A DNA stretch of 64,000 nucleotides from Curtobacterium sp. MCBD17_032 (GTDB lineage: Bacteria; Actinomycetota; Actinomycetes; Actinomycetales; Microbacteriaceae), in the NCBI RefSeq assembly GCF_003234855.1, contig NZ_QKTO01000001.1:62001-126000 (forward strand), written 5' to 3'. The translations under genes and the position numbers were made by a program. The notes beneath the pieces are model-generated. The model was not told the origin of the DNA, made no database searches, and saw only the letters and a program-made list of their open reading frames with translations. Shown here in pieces: positions 16,762-25,793 of the stretch (the stretch's first letter is position 1; each line of letters begins with the position of its first letter).

Positions 16762-17199
16762 ATGGAGGACGAGTCCGCACAGTGGCCGATCGGCCGCCTG
16801 CTCGCCGCGGCCTCCCGCGCCGTCGAACGTGAATGGGACGAGCGACTCCGGGCCATCGGCCTGCAGCACGCCGCACTCATCGCCCTCGACATCGCCCTCC
16901 GGAACGGACCGACCGGTGCCGACGTCATCGCGAGGGCCGCCCGGGTCCAGCCCCAGACCATGTCCCGCACCCTCGAACGACTCGAGCGCGACGGGATGAT
17001 CGAGCGCGGCCCACACCCGGACGACGGACGCCGCCGGGTGGTGACGGTGACCGAGCACGGACGACGGATGTGGGAGACCGCGCGGCACATCGAGCGCGAG
17101 GTCCTGCCGGACGACCCGGAGCTGCGCCGACGGCTCGGAGCGATCCTCGCCGGCGCGCGGGCCCATCGGACGGACACCGGCCCTGCTCGTGCAATCTGA
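16762..17199 (+). CDS. MarR-family transcriptional regulator
   Basis: The 145-residue protein shows the MarR winged helix: GADVIARAARVQPQTMSRTL as helix-turn-helix, then ERDGMIERGPHPDDGRRRVV as wing with the DDGR motif. It is divergent from the MMPL exporter, the standard arrangement for a repressor that senses the exported compound. A -10-like TAGACT lies six bases before the ATG, so the mRNA is probably leaderless or nearly so. It is followed after 55 bases by an LCP gene in the same direction. Confidence 0.9.
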   Translation: MEDESAQWPIGRLLAAASRAVEREWDERLRAIGLQHAALIALDIALRNGPTGADVIARAARVQPQTMSRTLERLERDGMIERGPHPDDGRRRVVTVTEHGRRMWETARHIEREVLPDDPELRRRLGAILAGARAHRTDTGPARAI

Positions 17200-17254
17200 C
17201 ATGTGACACACTGGTGGTGTCGGCGCCAGGGCCGACCTGTCCCCAGGGAGTCGG

Positions 17255-18283
17255 ATGTCCGGTCGCCGTGCCGCGGTTCGCACCTCGCGTCACCGCCCGC
17301 TGCTCGTCGCACTGCTCGCCACCGTCGGGTCGCTCACCGCGGTCGCCACGGTGCTCGCCGTCGTCCTCAGCACCTTCATCGGGGGTCTGGCCCAGCGCTA
17401 CGACGCAGGACGGACGGTGCTCGATGACCCCTTCCCCAGCGGAGGACGACCGCACGACGACGGGGAGGCGCTGGACGTCCTGCTCATCGGGTCGGACTCG
17501 CGGGAACGGCTCGACCCGCAGCACGACGGCGCAGCCGGTGGCAGGTCCGACACCCTGATGCTCGCGCACGTCTCGGGCGACCGCAGGCACGTCTCCCTCA
17601 TGTCGATCCTCCGCGACTCCTGGGTCGACGTGCCGGGACACGGCAGGGCGAAGATCAACGCCGCCTACTCGTGGGGTGGCGTCCCGCTCACCGTGCAGAC
17701 CGTCGAACAGCTCCTCGGCGTGCGGATCGACCACGTGGCCGAGATCGACTTCGCCGGCTTCGTCGGGATGACCGACGCGCTCGGCGGGGTCACGGTGCAG
17801 TCCCCGGAGGCCTTCGACGCCCGCGGGCACCACTTCGTCCAGGGGCCGAACGAACTCGACGGGGCAGCAGCACTCACCTTCGTCCGGGAGCGCTACGCCT
17901 TCCCGGACGCCGACCGCACCCGTGTCCGCAACCAGCAGGCGTTCATGCGGGCCCTCCTCGACCGGGTCCTGTCGAGCGACACCCTGACCGACCCCGCGGC
18001 CGTGCAGCGGTTCGTGAGCGCGACCAGCGCCCACCTGTCGGTCGACCCGGGGCTCACCTTCGCGGCCCTGGTCGACCTCGGCTGGTCGCTCCGCGGGATC
18101 AGCCCGCACGACCTCGAGACGTTCACACTGCCGACGGCCGGGGGCGGCACCAGCCCGGACGGCCAGGCCTACGTCGAGGTGGACCGTCCCGAACTGACCA
18201 GCCTGTCGATCGCGCTGCGGTCCGACGAGGTCGGCCGATGGCTCGCCGAGCACGCCGCAGGGCACGCCACGGCCACGGGCTGA
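17255..18283 (+). CDS. LCP-family protein without LytR_C domain
   Basis: The 342-residue protein has one N-terminal membrane helix (about 18-42) and an extracellular LCP domain marked by VLLIGSDSRE, GRSDTLMLAHVSG, SILRDSWVDVPGHGRAKIN and FVRERYAFPDADRTRVRNQQ. The arginine and aspartate positions of the family are kept. Unlike the LCP protein at 11369 it ends soon after the catalytic domain. Likely reaction: transfer of a lipid-linked glycopolymer to peptidoglycan outside the membrane. CAGGGAG precedes the ATG. It converges on the Rpf gene across a strong terminator. Confidence 0.9.
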   Translation: MSGRRAAVRTSRHRPLLVALLATVGSLTAVATVLAVVLSTFIGGLAQRYDAGRTVLDDPFPSGGRPHDDGEALDVLLIGSDSRERLDPQHDGAAGGRSDTLMLAHVSGDRRHVSLMSILRDSWVDVPGHGRAKINAAYSWGGVPLTVQTVEQLLGVRIDHVAEIDFAGFVGMTDALGGVTVQSPEAFDARGHHFVQGPNELDGAAALTFVRERYAFPDADRTRVRNQQAFMRALLDRVLSSDTLTDPAAVQRFVSATSAHLSVDPGLTFAALVDLGWSLRGISPHDLETFTLPTAGGGTSPDGQAYVEVDRPELTSLSIALRSDEVGRWLAEHAAGHATATG

Positions 18284-18335
18284 GTCGGCACGGGCCGAGG
18301 CGGAACGGGCTCGATCGGCACGGGCCGCACACGAC

Positions 18336-18369
18336 GAAGCGCCCCACGACCGAGGTCGTGGGGCGCTTC
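18336..18369. terminator. Bidirectional hairpin terminator
   Basis: GAAGCGCCCCACGACC and its reverse complement are separated by GA, a 16-base perfect stem. It lies between the convergent LCP (ends 18283) and Rpf (ends 18394) genes. The stem sequence is unlike the GGGAGGCC family. Confidence 0.88.
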
Positions 18370-18393
18370 CGATCGGCCGCGTGACGCGCTGCG

Positions 18394-19149
<756 letters not shown>

Positions 19150-19202
19150 TCAGTCTGATGGCGTCACCGGGGGCAGCCTCCGCGCCGGTGTCACGGGGGG
19201 CA

Positions 19203-19230
19203 ACCATAGGAAGATCTCGCTCGTTATCAA
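19203..19230 (-). promoter_or_regulatory. Sigma-70 promoter of the rpf gene
   Basis: On the minus strand TTGATA (19225-19230) and TATGGT (19203-19208) are spaced by 16 bases in a locally AT-richer stretch. Predicted transcription starts near 19196, giving a 5' leader of about 110 bases before the rpf ATG. The leader contains two similar blocks, CCCCCCGTGACACC and GCCCCCGGTGACGCC, and could fold, but I could not match it to a known riboswitch. Confidence 0.6.
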
Positions 19231-19288
19231 ACCGAGACAAAGGGTTCTGCCCATCAGTGGTATGTACCCCTCCCCGCATCGGGTGGAG

Positions 19289-19331
19289 CCCGATCGCCGC
19301 GCCGCTGGCGATCGGGTTGTACCCGGGTACA
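19289..19331. promoter_or_regulatory. Hairpin plus 14-base palindrome upstream of rpf promoter
   Basis: CCCGATCGCC (19289-19298) pairs perfectly with GGCGATCGGG (19307-19316). Immediately beyond lies TGTACCCGGGTACA (19318-19331), a perfect 14-base palindrome. Both lie 60-105 bases upstream of the rpf -35, inside the 339-base gene-free stretch 19084-19422 between rpf and rlmC. They look like binding sites for a regulator; part could also serve as a terminator. A further weak hairpin with GGGAGG/CCTCCC arms (about 19380-19416) follows the rlmC stop. Confidence 0.45.
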
Positions 19332-19422
19332 CGACCTTCCGAGTTCCCTGGCAATCGCGGTCCGGACCGTATCCGGGACGGACGGGAGGCTCGCGGCACG
19401 CCCGCACCGCACCTCCCGACCG

Positions 19423-20574
19423 TCAGTCCCGCGACAGCAGGGTGACCGCTTCGAGGTGCCCGGTCTGCGGGAACATGTCGAGCACGCGTGCCCGCCGCAA
19501 CCGGAACGACGGCATCGCCGCGAGGTCGCGCGCCAGGGTCACCGGGTTGCAGCTCGAGTAGACGACGTGGCGCACGTCCGACGACTCGAACCACCCTGCG
19601 AGCTCGGCCCCGATGCCGCGCCGTGGCGGGTTGACGACCACGAGCTCGGGCGTCGCGTCGGGACGGGCGCGGAGGGCGTGCGCCGTGGCGTCGTCCGCGG
19701 CGAAGCGGACGTCGGTCAGGCCGGCCTCGCGGGCGGACTGCTTCGCGGACACGATCGCTTCCCGGCTCGTCTCGATGCCGGTCACCGCACGACCCGGCCG
19801 TGCCGCGTGCAGCGCGAACCCGCCGACGCCGCAGTACAGGTCCCACATCGACGCCGGGTCGACCTCGTCGATCCACGCGGACGCCTGCGCGTACAGCTGC
19901 GTCGCGACGGACGTGTTCGTCTGGAAGAAGCTCTGCGGGCGCAGGTGCATCGTCACGGGGCCGAGGCGCATCGGGAGCGTCTGCTGCTCGGTGAGCACGA
20001 CCTCCCGGTCCCCCTCCGTGACGGCCTTGTGCTCCGGCAGGAGGTTCGCGGTCACGACGACCACGTGCGGCAGGACCCGACGGAGCTCGTCGAGGTGGTC
20101 CCGGAGCCGCGGGAGCTGCCCCTCGGAGCGGAGGACGAACCGCACCATGAGCCCGCCGTCGGGCGACTCGGTGACGAGCACGTACTTCAGCTCGCCGCGG
20201 CGCTGGCGGACGTCGTACGGGATGAGTCCGGCGGACGAGACGAACCCGGCGAGCACCGGGAGCGCCCGCTGGATGCCCGGCGTGCAGATCCCGCAGTGGC
20301 GCAGGTCGACGCCGCGCTGACGCTCGTCGAGGATCCCGACGGTGGGGTGCTGCACGGAGCCGCCGACGACCATCTTCGCCTTGTTGCGGTACCCCGACTC
20401 CGGACTCGTGACCGCAGGGAGCCACTCGACCGATCCGGGTCCGCCGGCGGCCTCGACCGCGTCGGCGAGGAGCTCCCGCGTCCGGAGTTCCTTGTCGAGC
20501 ACCTGGTCGCCGTATGGCTGACCCATGAGGGTGCACGACCGGCACACCCCGCGGTCGAAGTAGTCGCACTGCAT
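19423..20574 (-). CDS. rlmC: 23S rRNA (uracil-747-C5)-methyltransferase RlmC
   Basis: The 383-residue TrmA/RumA-family enzyme methylates a specific uridine in 23S rRNA with S-adenosylmethionine. The start MQCDYFDRGVCRSCTLM holds three of the four iron-sulfur cysteines and HCGIC supplies the fourth, as in RlmC/RumB, which lack the TRAM domain of RlmD. The SAM fold shows FFQTNTSVATQLY, DLYCGVGGFAL and VVNPPRRGIG. SSCNPVTLARDL gives the catalytic cysteine, and the base-catalyst Glu is in the final GHLEAV motif. The ATG at 20572-20574 is fixed by the family N-terminus. It follows the SMP-30 gene by 17 bases, probably one transcript. Confidence 0.95.
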   Translation of the reverse strand: MQCDYFDRGVCRSCTLMGQPYGDQVLDKELRTRELLADAVEAAGGPGSVEWLPAVTSPESGYRNKAKMVVGGSVQHPTVGILDERQRGVDLRHCGICTPGIQRALPVLAGFVSSAGLIPYDVRQRRGELKYVLVTESPDGGLMVRFVLRSEGQLPRLRDHLDELRRVLPHVVVVTANLLPEHKAVTEGDREVVLTEQQTLPMRLGPVTMHLRPQSFFQTNTSVATQLYAQASAWIDEVDPASMWDLYCGVGGFALHAARPGRAVTGIETSREAIVSAKQSAREAGLTDVRFAADDATAHALRARPDATPELVVVNPPRRGIGAELAGWFESSDVRHVVYSSCNPVTLARDLAAMPSFRLRRARVLDMFPQTGHLEAVTLLSRD

Positions 20575-20591
20575 GGCCGGGTCAGGATACG

Positions 20592-21494
20592 TCAGCGACG
20601 GGCGGCGTCCCGGGTCGTGGTCCGGATGCGGTGCACGGACGTCGTCGCCGTGATGAAGAGGGTGCGCCCGTCGTCGCCGCCGAAGCAGAGGTTCGACACG
20701 ACCTCGGGGACCGGGACCATGCCGATCCGGGCCCCGTCCGCGGTGTACACGACGACCCCGAGGGCGGAGGACGACCAGATCCGTCCGGCCTCGTCGACGC
20801 GGATGCCGTCCGGCACGCCCTCGTCCGGGGCGGAACGCACCAGGTCGCGGCCGTTCTTCACCCGGAGGCCCGGCGCCCCGGCCGCGTCCGGGTCCACTCC
20901 GACGTCGTACGCGCGGATCACCGGCCGGTTCCGGTCCGAGCTCGCGACGTACAGCACGCGCTCGTCGGGCGAGAACGCCAGGCCGTTGGGCTCGTCGACG
21001 TCGAGGACGACCGGGCGGAGGTCCTCGCCGTCCGGTCCGCAGCGGAACACCCAGTGGTCGCCGTACTCGCGCACGCCGGGGTGCCCTTCGCGGGGCTGCG
21101 TGATGCCGTACGCGGGGTCGGTGAACCACACGCTGCCGTCCCGGGTGACGACGACGTCGTTCGGCGAGTTGTAGCGGACCCCTCCCCAGGACGACGTGAC
21201 CGGCGTCACGGTGCCGTCCCGGTCACGCTCGACCCGGCGCAGCCCGTGCGAGCACTGCACCACCGATCCGTCCCGGTCGAGGGTCCGGCCGTTCGTGTAC
21301 TCCACGTCGTCGGCGTACACCGACACCGTGCCCTCCGCCGCGGACCACTGCATGATCCGGTCGCCGGGGATGTCCGACCAGCGGAGCGTGCGGGTCGTCG
21401 GGATCCAGCACGGCCCCTCGGCCCAGGTGCTGCCGGTGTCGAGGGTCTCGAGCGCGGTGGGGTCGGGGACGAGGTCGGTGATCGACTCGGACAC
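20592..21494 (-). CDS. SMP-30/gluconolactonase family protein
   Basis: The 300-residue six-bladed propeller starts at GTG 21492-21494 (VSESITDLVPD) behind GGAGGAGGACCC, an excellent ribosome site. Family marks are the early EGPCWIP with a metal-binding Glu, YNSPNDVVV with Asn, and DEPNGLAFSPDERVLYVA, then PDGIRVDEAG with Asp. These residues bind the divalent ion that drives lactone hydrolysis. Likely role: cytosolic hydrolysis of a sugar lactone such as gluconolactone. It precedes rlmC on the same strand; the pairing seems positional only. Confidence 0.9.
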   Translation of the reverse strand: MSESITDLVPDPTALETLDTGSTWAEGPCWIPTTRTLRWSDIPGDRIMQWSAAEGTVSVYADDVEYTNGRTLDRDGSVVQCSHGLRRVERDRDGTVTPVTSSWGGVRYNSPNDVVVTRDGSVWFTDPAYGITQPREGHPGVREYGDHWVFRCGPDGEDLRPVVLDVDEPNGLAFSPDERVLYVASSDRNRPVIRAYDVGVDPDAAGAPGLRVKNGRDLVRSAPDEGVPDGIRVDEAGRIWSSSALGVVVYTADGARIGMVPVPEVVSNLCFGGDDGRTLFITATTSVHRIRTTTRDAARR

Positions 21495-21588
21495 GGGTCC
21501 TCCTCCGGACGCGGACGGTCCCGCCACCCTACGGGCGTGGGTCGGTGCGGCACCCGGTCCGTCGCGGCCGGTCGGTCGCCGGGGGCTC

Positions 21589-22209
21589 TCAGCGCGCCGC
21601 GACCGCTCCGCTGTGTCGGCGCACGGCCTTCTCGACCGCCGAGATGCCGAGCCCGAGCAGGATCGACGCCACGACCGCCACCACCGTCACGAGGAACGGC
21701 TGGTCACGGCTCCAGCTCCCGGTCGCCGCCGCGATCGCCACGCAGTACGCCGCCCACACCACGTCGGCGAGCAGGCAGGCGAACAGGAACCGTCGGGCGT
21801 CGAGCCCGCTGTCGGCACCGACCAGGTTCGTGGTGAGCCGTCCCATCGGGATGAACCGGCCGAGGACCGCGATGCGCCCGGGGGCTGCGCGGTAGCGCTC
21901 GTCGATCGCCTCCCGGGCCTTCCGGACCTTCGGCCGCGCGAACCACGACTTCGAGCCGAGGTCGGCCGACCGGGCCAGGTGGTAGAGCCCGAGGTCGCCG
22001 AGCACCATGCCGATCGTCGCCGCGACGACGAGGAGGAGGACCGGCAGGAGCCCGCCGTCGCCACCGACCAGGAGCGTGCCGATCGCCACCACCATCGCCT
22101 GGCTCGGCAGGAACACCGCGACGCTGCCGACGGCGAGCACGAGACCGACGGCGAGGAACGCCCACGGGGTGCCGACGAGGTGCAGCACCGCCTGTTCTGC
22201 TGCGTCCAC
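21589..22209 (-). CDS. DedA/SNARE-associated membrane protein
   Basis: The 206-residue membrane protein begins at GTG 22207-22209 behind GGAGGG. Two hydrophobic blocks frame the DedA core: FLPSQAMVVAIGTLLVGGDG, a GDLGLYHLARSADLGSKSWF loop, and GRFIPMGRLTTNLVGADSGL. The conserved Arg/Pro of the re-entrant GRFIPxxR motif are present, although the usual acidic residue of the first re-entrant loop is replaced (FLPSQ). DedA proteins flip undecaprenyl phosphate or phosphatidylethanolamine and support the proton gradient. It is divergent from the Mrp operon with 228 bases between, where I see no known element beyond a possible -10 TAGGCT near 22380. Confidence 0.85.
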   Translation of the reverse strand: MDAAEQAVLHLVGTPWAFLAVGLVLAVGSVAVFLPSQAMVVAIGTLLVGGDGGLLPVLLLVVAATIGMVLGDLGLYHLARSADLGSKSWFARPKVRKAREAIDERYRAAPGRIAVLGRFIPMGRLTTNLVGADSGLDARRFLFACLLADVVWAAYCVAIAAATGSWSRDQPFLVTVVAVVASILLGLGISAVEKAVRRHSGAVAAR

Positions 22210-22437
22210 CCGGTCACCCTCCGCGGCGCGCGGGAAGGCGCCGTCCACCCGATCATCCCAGATCGGCGGGCGAGGACGCGTCCGGACGAGCAGGCTGGAC
22301 GCGTCGGCCGGACCGAGCAGTCTCCCCCGGCGCGGAGGATCCTGTCCGGCCGCACAGGCTCTGCTCATGCACCTCTCCGTAGGCTGTGAGGTACCAAGAG
22401 AGCCGGACTGCAGCCCGACCCCCGAGGAGGTGCCCGT

Positions 22438-25311
22438 TTGTCCACCGTCCTCATCGCGTTCGGCGTGATCGCACTCGTCGTCCCCGCACTCACCCCCCTG
22501 CTCGGGCGACGCGTGTTCTTCGTCGCCGCTCTCGCGCCCGCGGCCGCCGCCGTCCTGACGGTGACACAGACGTCCGCCGCACTCGGCGACGGTGTCACGG
22601 AGCGGGTGCGGTGGATCCCGCAACTCGCGCTCGACCTGGCGTTCCGGGTCGATGCCCTGTCGTGGGTGCTCGCGCTCGTCGTCACCGCGGTCGGCGCACT
22701 CGTGCTCGTCTACTGCGCGTCGTACTTCGACGCCGACGAGCCCGGACTCGGTCGGTTCGCTGGCGTCCTGACCGCGTTCGCCGGGTCGATGTACGGCCTG
22801 GTGATCGCCGACGACGTCATCGTGCTGTTCGTCCTGTGGGAGGCCACGACGGTCTTCTCGTACCTGCTCATCGGCCACGACGCCGTGAAGCGGGCCAGTC
22901 GTGCAGCGGCCATGCAGGCGCTCGTCGTCACCACCGCGGGCGGGCTCGCGATGCTGGCCGGTCTCGTGGTCATCTCGGTCGCCGCCGGGACGACCTCGCT
23001 GTCCGGCATCGTCGCCGCTCCCCCGACCGGCACCGCGGTGTCGGTGTCCGTCGTGCTCGTGCTCGTCGGCGCGCTGACGAAGTCCGCGATCGTGCCGTTC
23101 CACTTCTGGCTGCCGGCCGCGATGGCCGCGCCGACCCCGGTGAGCGCGTACCTGCACGCCGCCGCGATGGTGAAGGCGGGGATCTACCTCGTCGCGCGCC
23201 TCGCCCCGGCGTTCGCGCTCATGGACGGCTGGCGCGAGACGGTGACGGTCCTCGGTGTGCTCGGGATGCTCGTCGGCGGGTACCGGGCGCTCCGGCAGAC
23301 CGACCTCAAGCTCCTGCTCGCCTACGGCACCGTGGCCCAGCTCGGCTTCCTGCTGCTCGCCGCCGGGTGGGGTGCGCCGGAGATCGCACTCGGCGGCATC
23401 GTGCTGCTCGTGGCCCACGCCACCTTCAAGTCGACGCTGTTCCTGGTCGTCGGGACGGTCGACCACGTCGCCGGCACCCGGGACCTCGGGAAGCTCAGCG
23501 GTCTGGGCCGACGCCTCCCCTGGCTGGCCGCGGTCGCCGTGCTCGCGCTCGCGTCGATGTCCGGGATCCCGCCGCTCGTCGGCTTCGTCGCGAAGGAGGC
23601 CGTGCTCACCGGCTTCGTCGAGGAGCTGCACGGCACGGACGCGGTGTGGGCCTGGACCGCACTCGTGGGCATCACCGTCGGCTCGGCCCTGACCGTGGCG
23701 TACTCCTGCCGGTTCTTCTGGGGCACCTTCGCCCGCAAGGCCGGGGTCCCGCAGACCGAGCCGCACGCCCTGCACGGGATGGGGGCCGTCCCGTCGCTGC
23801 TCGGCGTCACCGGACTCGCGCTCGGCCTCGCGACCCCGTTCGTCGCGCACGGCTTCGAGTCCGCCGCCGCGGCCGCCCGGCACGGCTCCGGCGAGGTCCC
23901 GCACCTGGCGCTGTGGCACGGGCTCGAGCCAGCGCTCGGCATCTCCGCGCTGACGCTCGTCGCCGGTGTTGCCCTGTTCCTCGTCCGCACCCGGGTGGAG
24001 GCCGTGCAGCACCGCCTGGCCGGGTCCCCCTCGGCGTCGGGCACCTACCGCCGGCTCATGCGGGCACTCGACCGGTTCGCCACCTGGCTGACCGCCAGCC
24101 TGCAGCGCGGTTCGCTGCCGTACTACCTGACGGTGATCCTGTCGGTCTTCGTCGCCGGCGCGCTGCTCAACCTGGTCGTGGGCGGCCCGTGGGAGTTCCA
24201 CGTCCGCTTCGCCGACACGTGGGGACAGCTCCCGGTCGTCGTCGTGATGTCGTTCGCCGCGGTGGCCGTGCTCGCTGCGAAGACCCGGTTCGCGGCCGCC
24301 GTGCTGGTCGGGGTCACCGGGTACGGGACGTCGATCCTGTTCCTGCTGCACGGCGCCGTCGACCTCGCGTTGACGCAGCTCGTCGTGGAGACCGTCACGC
24401 TCATCGCCTTCGTGCTCGTGCTCCGGCGCCTGCCCCCGAAGATCGGCACCGCCAACCCGTCGCGCTTCCGGGTCCTCCGGGCGCTGTTCGCCGCGCTCGC
24501 CGGCCTCACCCTCGCGATCGTCGTCATCGTCGCCGCCTCGGCCCGCACCGCCCGGCCGCTCTGGCCGGACCTGCCCGCGCTGACGAGCTCGTTCGGCCAC
24601 GGGCTCAACGTCGTCAACGTCGCACTGGTCGACCTCCGCGGCTGGGACACCCTCGGGGAGCTCACCGTCGTCGTGGCCGCCGCGACCGGCGTCGCCAGCC
24701 TCATCTTCGTGAAGTCCCGCGAGGACACCCTGCCCCGACTCCGGGACATGCCGGCCGGGGTCGCGAACGGTGACGACCGCGCCGACGGGGAGCCGCGCGC
24801 CTGGCTGCCGACGAGCGCGGCGATCCCCACCGGCCGCTCCGCCCTGCTCGACATCGTCGTGCGCCTGCTGTTCCACGGCCTGGTCGTGCTGTCGATCTAC
24901 CTGCTCTTCGCCGGGCACAACGCGGTCGGCGGCGGGTTCGCGGGCGGTCTCATCGCCGGCATCGCCCTCGCCGCCCGGTACCTCGCCGGCGGTCCGGCCG
25001 AGCTCGGGGCCGCGGCGCCGATCCGGGCCGGGCGCCTGCTCGGGCTCGGCGTCGCCACGGCCGCGGTCACGGCTCTGGTACCGATGGTCGCCGGCAAGGA
25101 GGCGCTGTACTCCGAGTTCTTCGAGGCGACCGTGCCCGTGCTCGGCCACGTCGAGTTCGTCACCGCCACGTTCTTCGACATCGGCGTGTACCTCGTCGTC
25201 GTCGGGCTCGTGCTCGACGTCCTCCGCTCACTCGGCGCCGAGGTGGACCGCCAGCGCATCGAGGACCGTCGCACACCCGCCGCCGACACCATGGAGGGAA
25301 CCAGCGCATGA
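22438..25311 (+). CDS. mrpA: Na+/H+ antiporter Mrp subunit A, fused to MrpB domain
   Basis: The 957-residue membrane protein starts at TTG 22438 behind GAGGAGG at ideal spacing. It resembles complex I subunit NuoL: about 14 helices with FVLWEATTVFSYLLIGHDA and KSAIVPFHFWLPAAMAAPTP, where the Glu and Lys residues of the proton path lie. The MrpA-specific tail follows, and residues from about 800 form an MrpB/MnhB domain (RSALLDIVVRLLFHGLVVLS, AGHNAVGGGFAGGLIAGIAL). So A and B are one protein, as in the group-1 Mrp operons of actinobacteria. The seven-part complex exchanges cytoplasmic Na+ for protons. It overlaps mrpC by ATGA. Confidence 0.95.
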   Translation: MSTVLIAFGVIALVVPALTPLLGRRVFFVAALAPAAAAVLTVTQTSAALGDGVTERVRWIPQLALDLAFRVDALSWVLALVVTAVGALVLVYCASYFDADEPGLGRFAGVLTAFAGSMYGLVIADDVIVLFVLWEATTVFSYLLIGHDAVKRASRAAAMQALVVTTAGGLAMLAGLVVISVAAGTTSLSGIVAAPPTGTAVSVSVVLVLVGALTKSAIVPFHFWLPAAMAAPTPVSAYLHAAAMVKAGIYLVARLAPAFALMDGWRETVTVLGVLGMLVGGYRALRQTDLKLLLAYGTVAQLGFLLLAAGWGAPEIALGGIVLLVAHATFKSTLFLVVGTVDHVAGTRDLGKLSGLGRRLPWLAAVAVLALASMSGIPPLVGFVAKEAVLTGFVEELHGTDAVWAWTALVGITVGSALTVAYSCRFFWGTFARKAGVPQTEPHALHGMGAVPSLLGVTGLALGLATPFVAHGFESAAAAARHGSGEVPHLALWHGLEPALGISALTLVAGVALFLVRTRVEAVQHRLAGSPSASGTYRRLMRALDRFATWLTASLQRGSLPYYLTVILSVFVAGALLNLVVGGPWEFHVRFADTWGQLPVVVVMSFAAVAVLAAKTRFAAAVLVGVTGYGTSILFLLHGAVDLALTQLVVETVTLIAFVLVLRRLPPKIGTANPSRFRVLRALFAALAGLTLAIVVIVAASARTARPLWPDLPALTSSFGHGLNVVNVALVDLRGWDTLGELTVVVAAATGVASLIFVKSREDTLPRLRDMPAGVANGDDRADGEPRAWLPTSAAIPTGRSALLDIVVRLLFHGLVVLSIYLLFAGHNAVGGGFAGGLIAGIALAARYLAGGPAELGAAAPIRAGRLLGLGVATAAVTALVPMVAGKEALYSEFFEATVPVLGHVEFVTATFFDIGVYLVVVGLVLDVLRSLGAEVDRQRIEDRRTPAADTMEGTSA

Positions 25312-25793
25312 CCGTCACCCTCGTCCTCGTCATCGCGATGGCCGTGCTGTTCTCGTGCGGCGTCTACCTGCTCCTCGAGCGTTCCCTGACCCGGATGCTG
25401 CTCGGCTTCCTGCTCCTCGGGAACGCACTGAACCTGCTGCTCCTGACGATGTCGGGCGCCGCGGGTGGCCCGCCCATCGGGAAGTCCGCGGAGGGCATCA
25501 CCGACCCGCTCCCCCAGGCCTTCGCGCTCACCGCGATCGTCATCACCTTCGCGGTGAGCGCGTTCCTCCTCGCGCTCATCCACCGCTCGTGGCGGCTGTC
25601 CCGCGCCGACGAGGTCGCGGTGGACGAGGCGGACGTCGCGATCCGGCAGGACCGCCAGGACCCAACCGACGACGACCCGGAACTCGCCGAGGAGGACGAC
25701 GCGGCACCACCGGACCCGAAGGCCCCCGAGGACGAGGACGACCCGCACATCAGCGCCCCGCAGGACACCGACCGAGAGCAGGCCCGCCCGTGA
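25308..25793 (+). CDS. mrpC: Na+/H+ antiporter Mrp subunit C with acidic tail
   Basis: The 161-residue NuoK-like subunit has three membrane helices in its first 105 residues, with LLLERSLTRMLLGFLLLGNA and LPQAFALTAIVITFAVSAFL. A strongly acidic tail of about 55 residues follows (DDDPELAEEDDAAPPD), which is not part of the usual MrpC. It begins at ATG inside the mrpA stop (ATGA) and ends overlapping mrpD by GTGA, so translation is chained. Role: membrane arm of the antiporter. Confidence 0.93.
   Translation: MTVTLVLVIAMAVLFSCGVYLLLERSLTRMLLGFLLLGNALNLLLLTMSGAAGGPPIGKSAEGITDPLPQAFALTAIVITFAVSAFLLALIHRSWRLSRADEVAVDEADVAIRQDRQDPTDDDPELAEEDDAAPPDPKAPEDEDDPHISAPQDTDREQARP

Noticed and set aside
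22210-22437. Regulatory RNA between dedA and mrpA
   Set aside because: Only a short CCTGT/ACAGG stem and a weak -10 were seen; nothing matches a known element.
21589-25149. A 1186-codon minus-strand frame across mrpA
   Set aside because: Only its last 206 residues are a recognisable protein (DedA); the rest is an antisense of the Mrp operon with Glu/Arg/Gly-rich composition.
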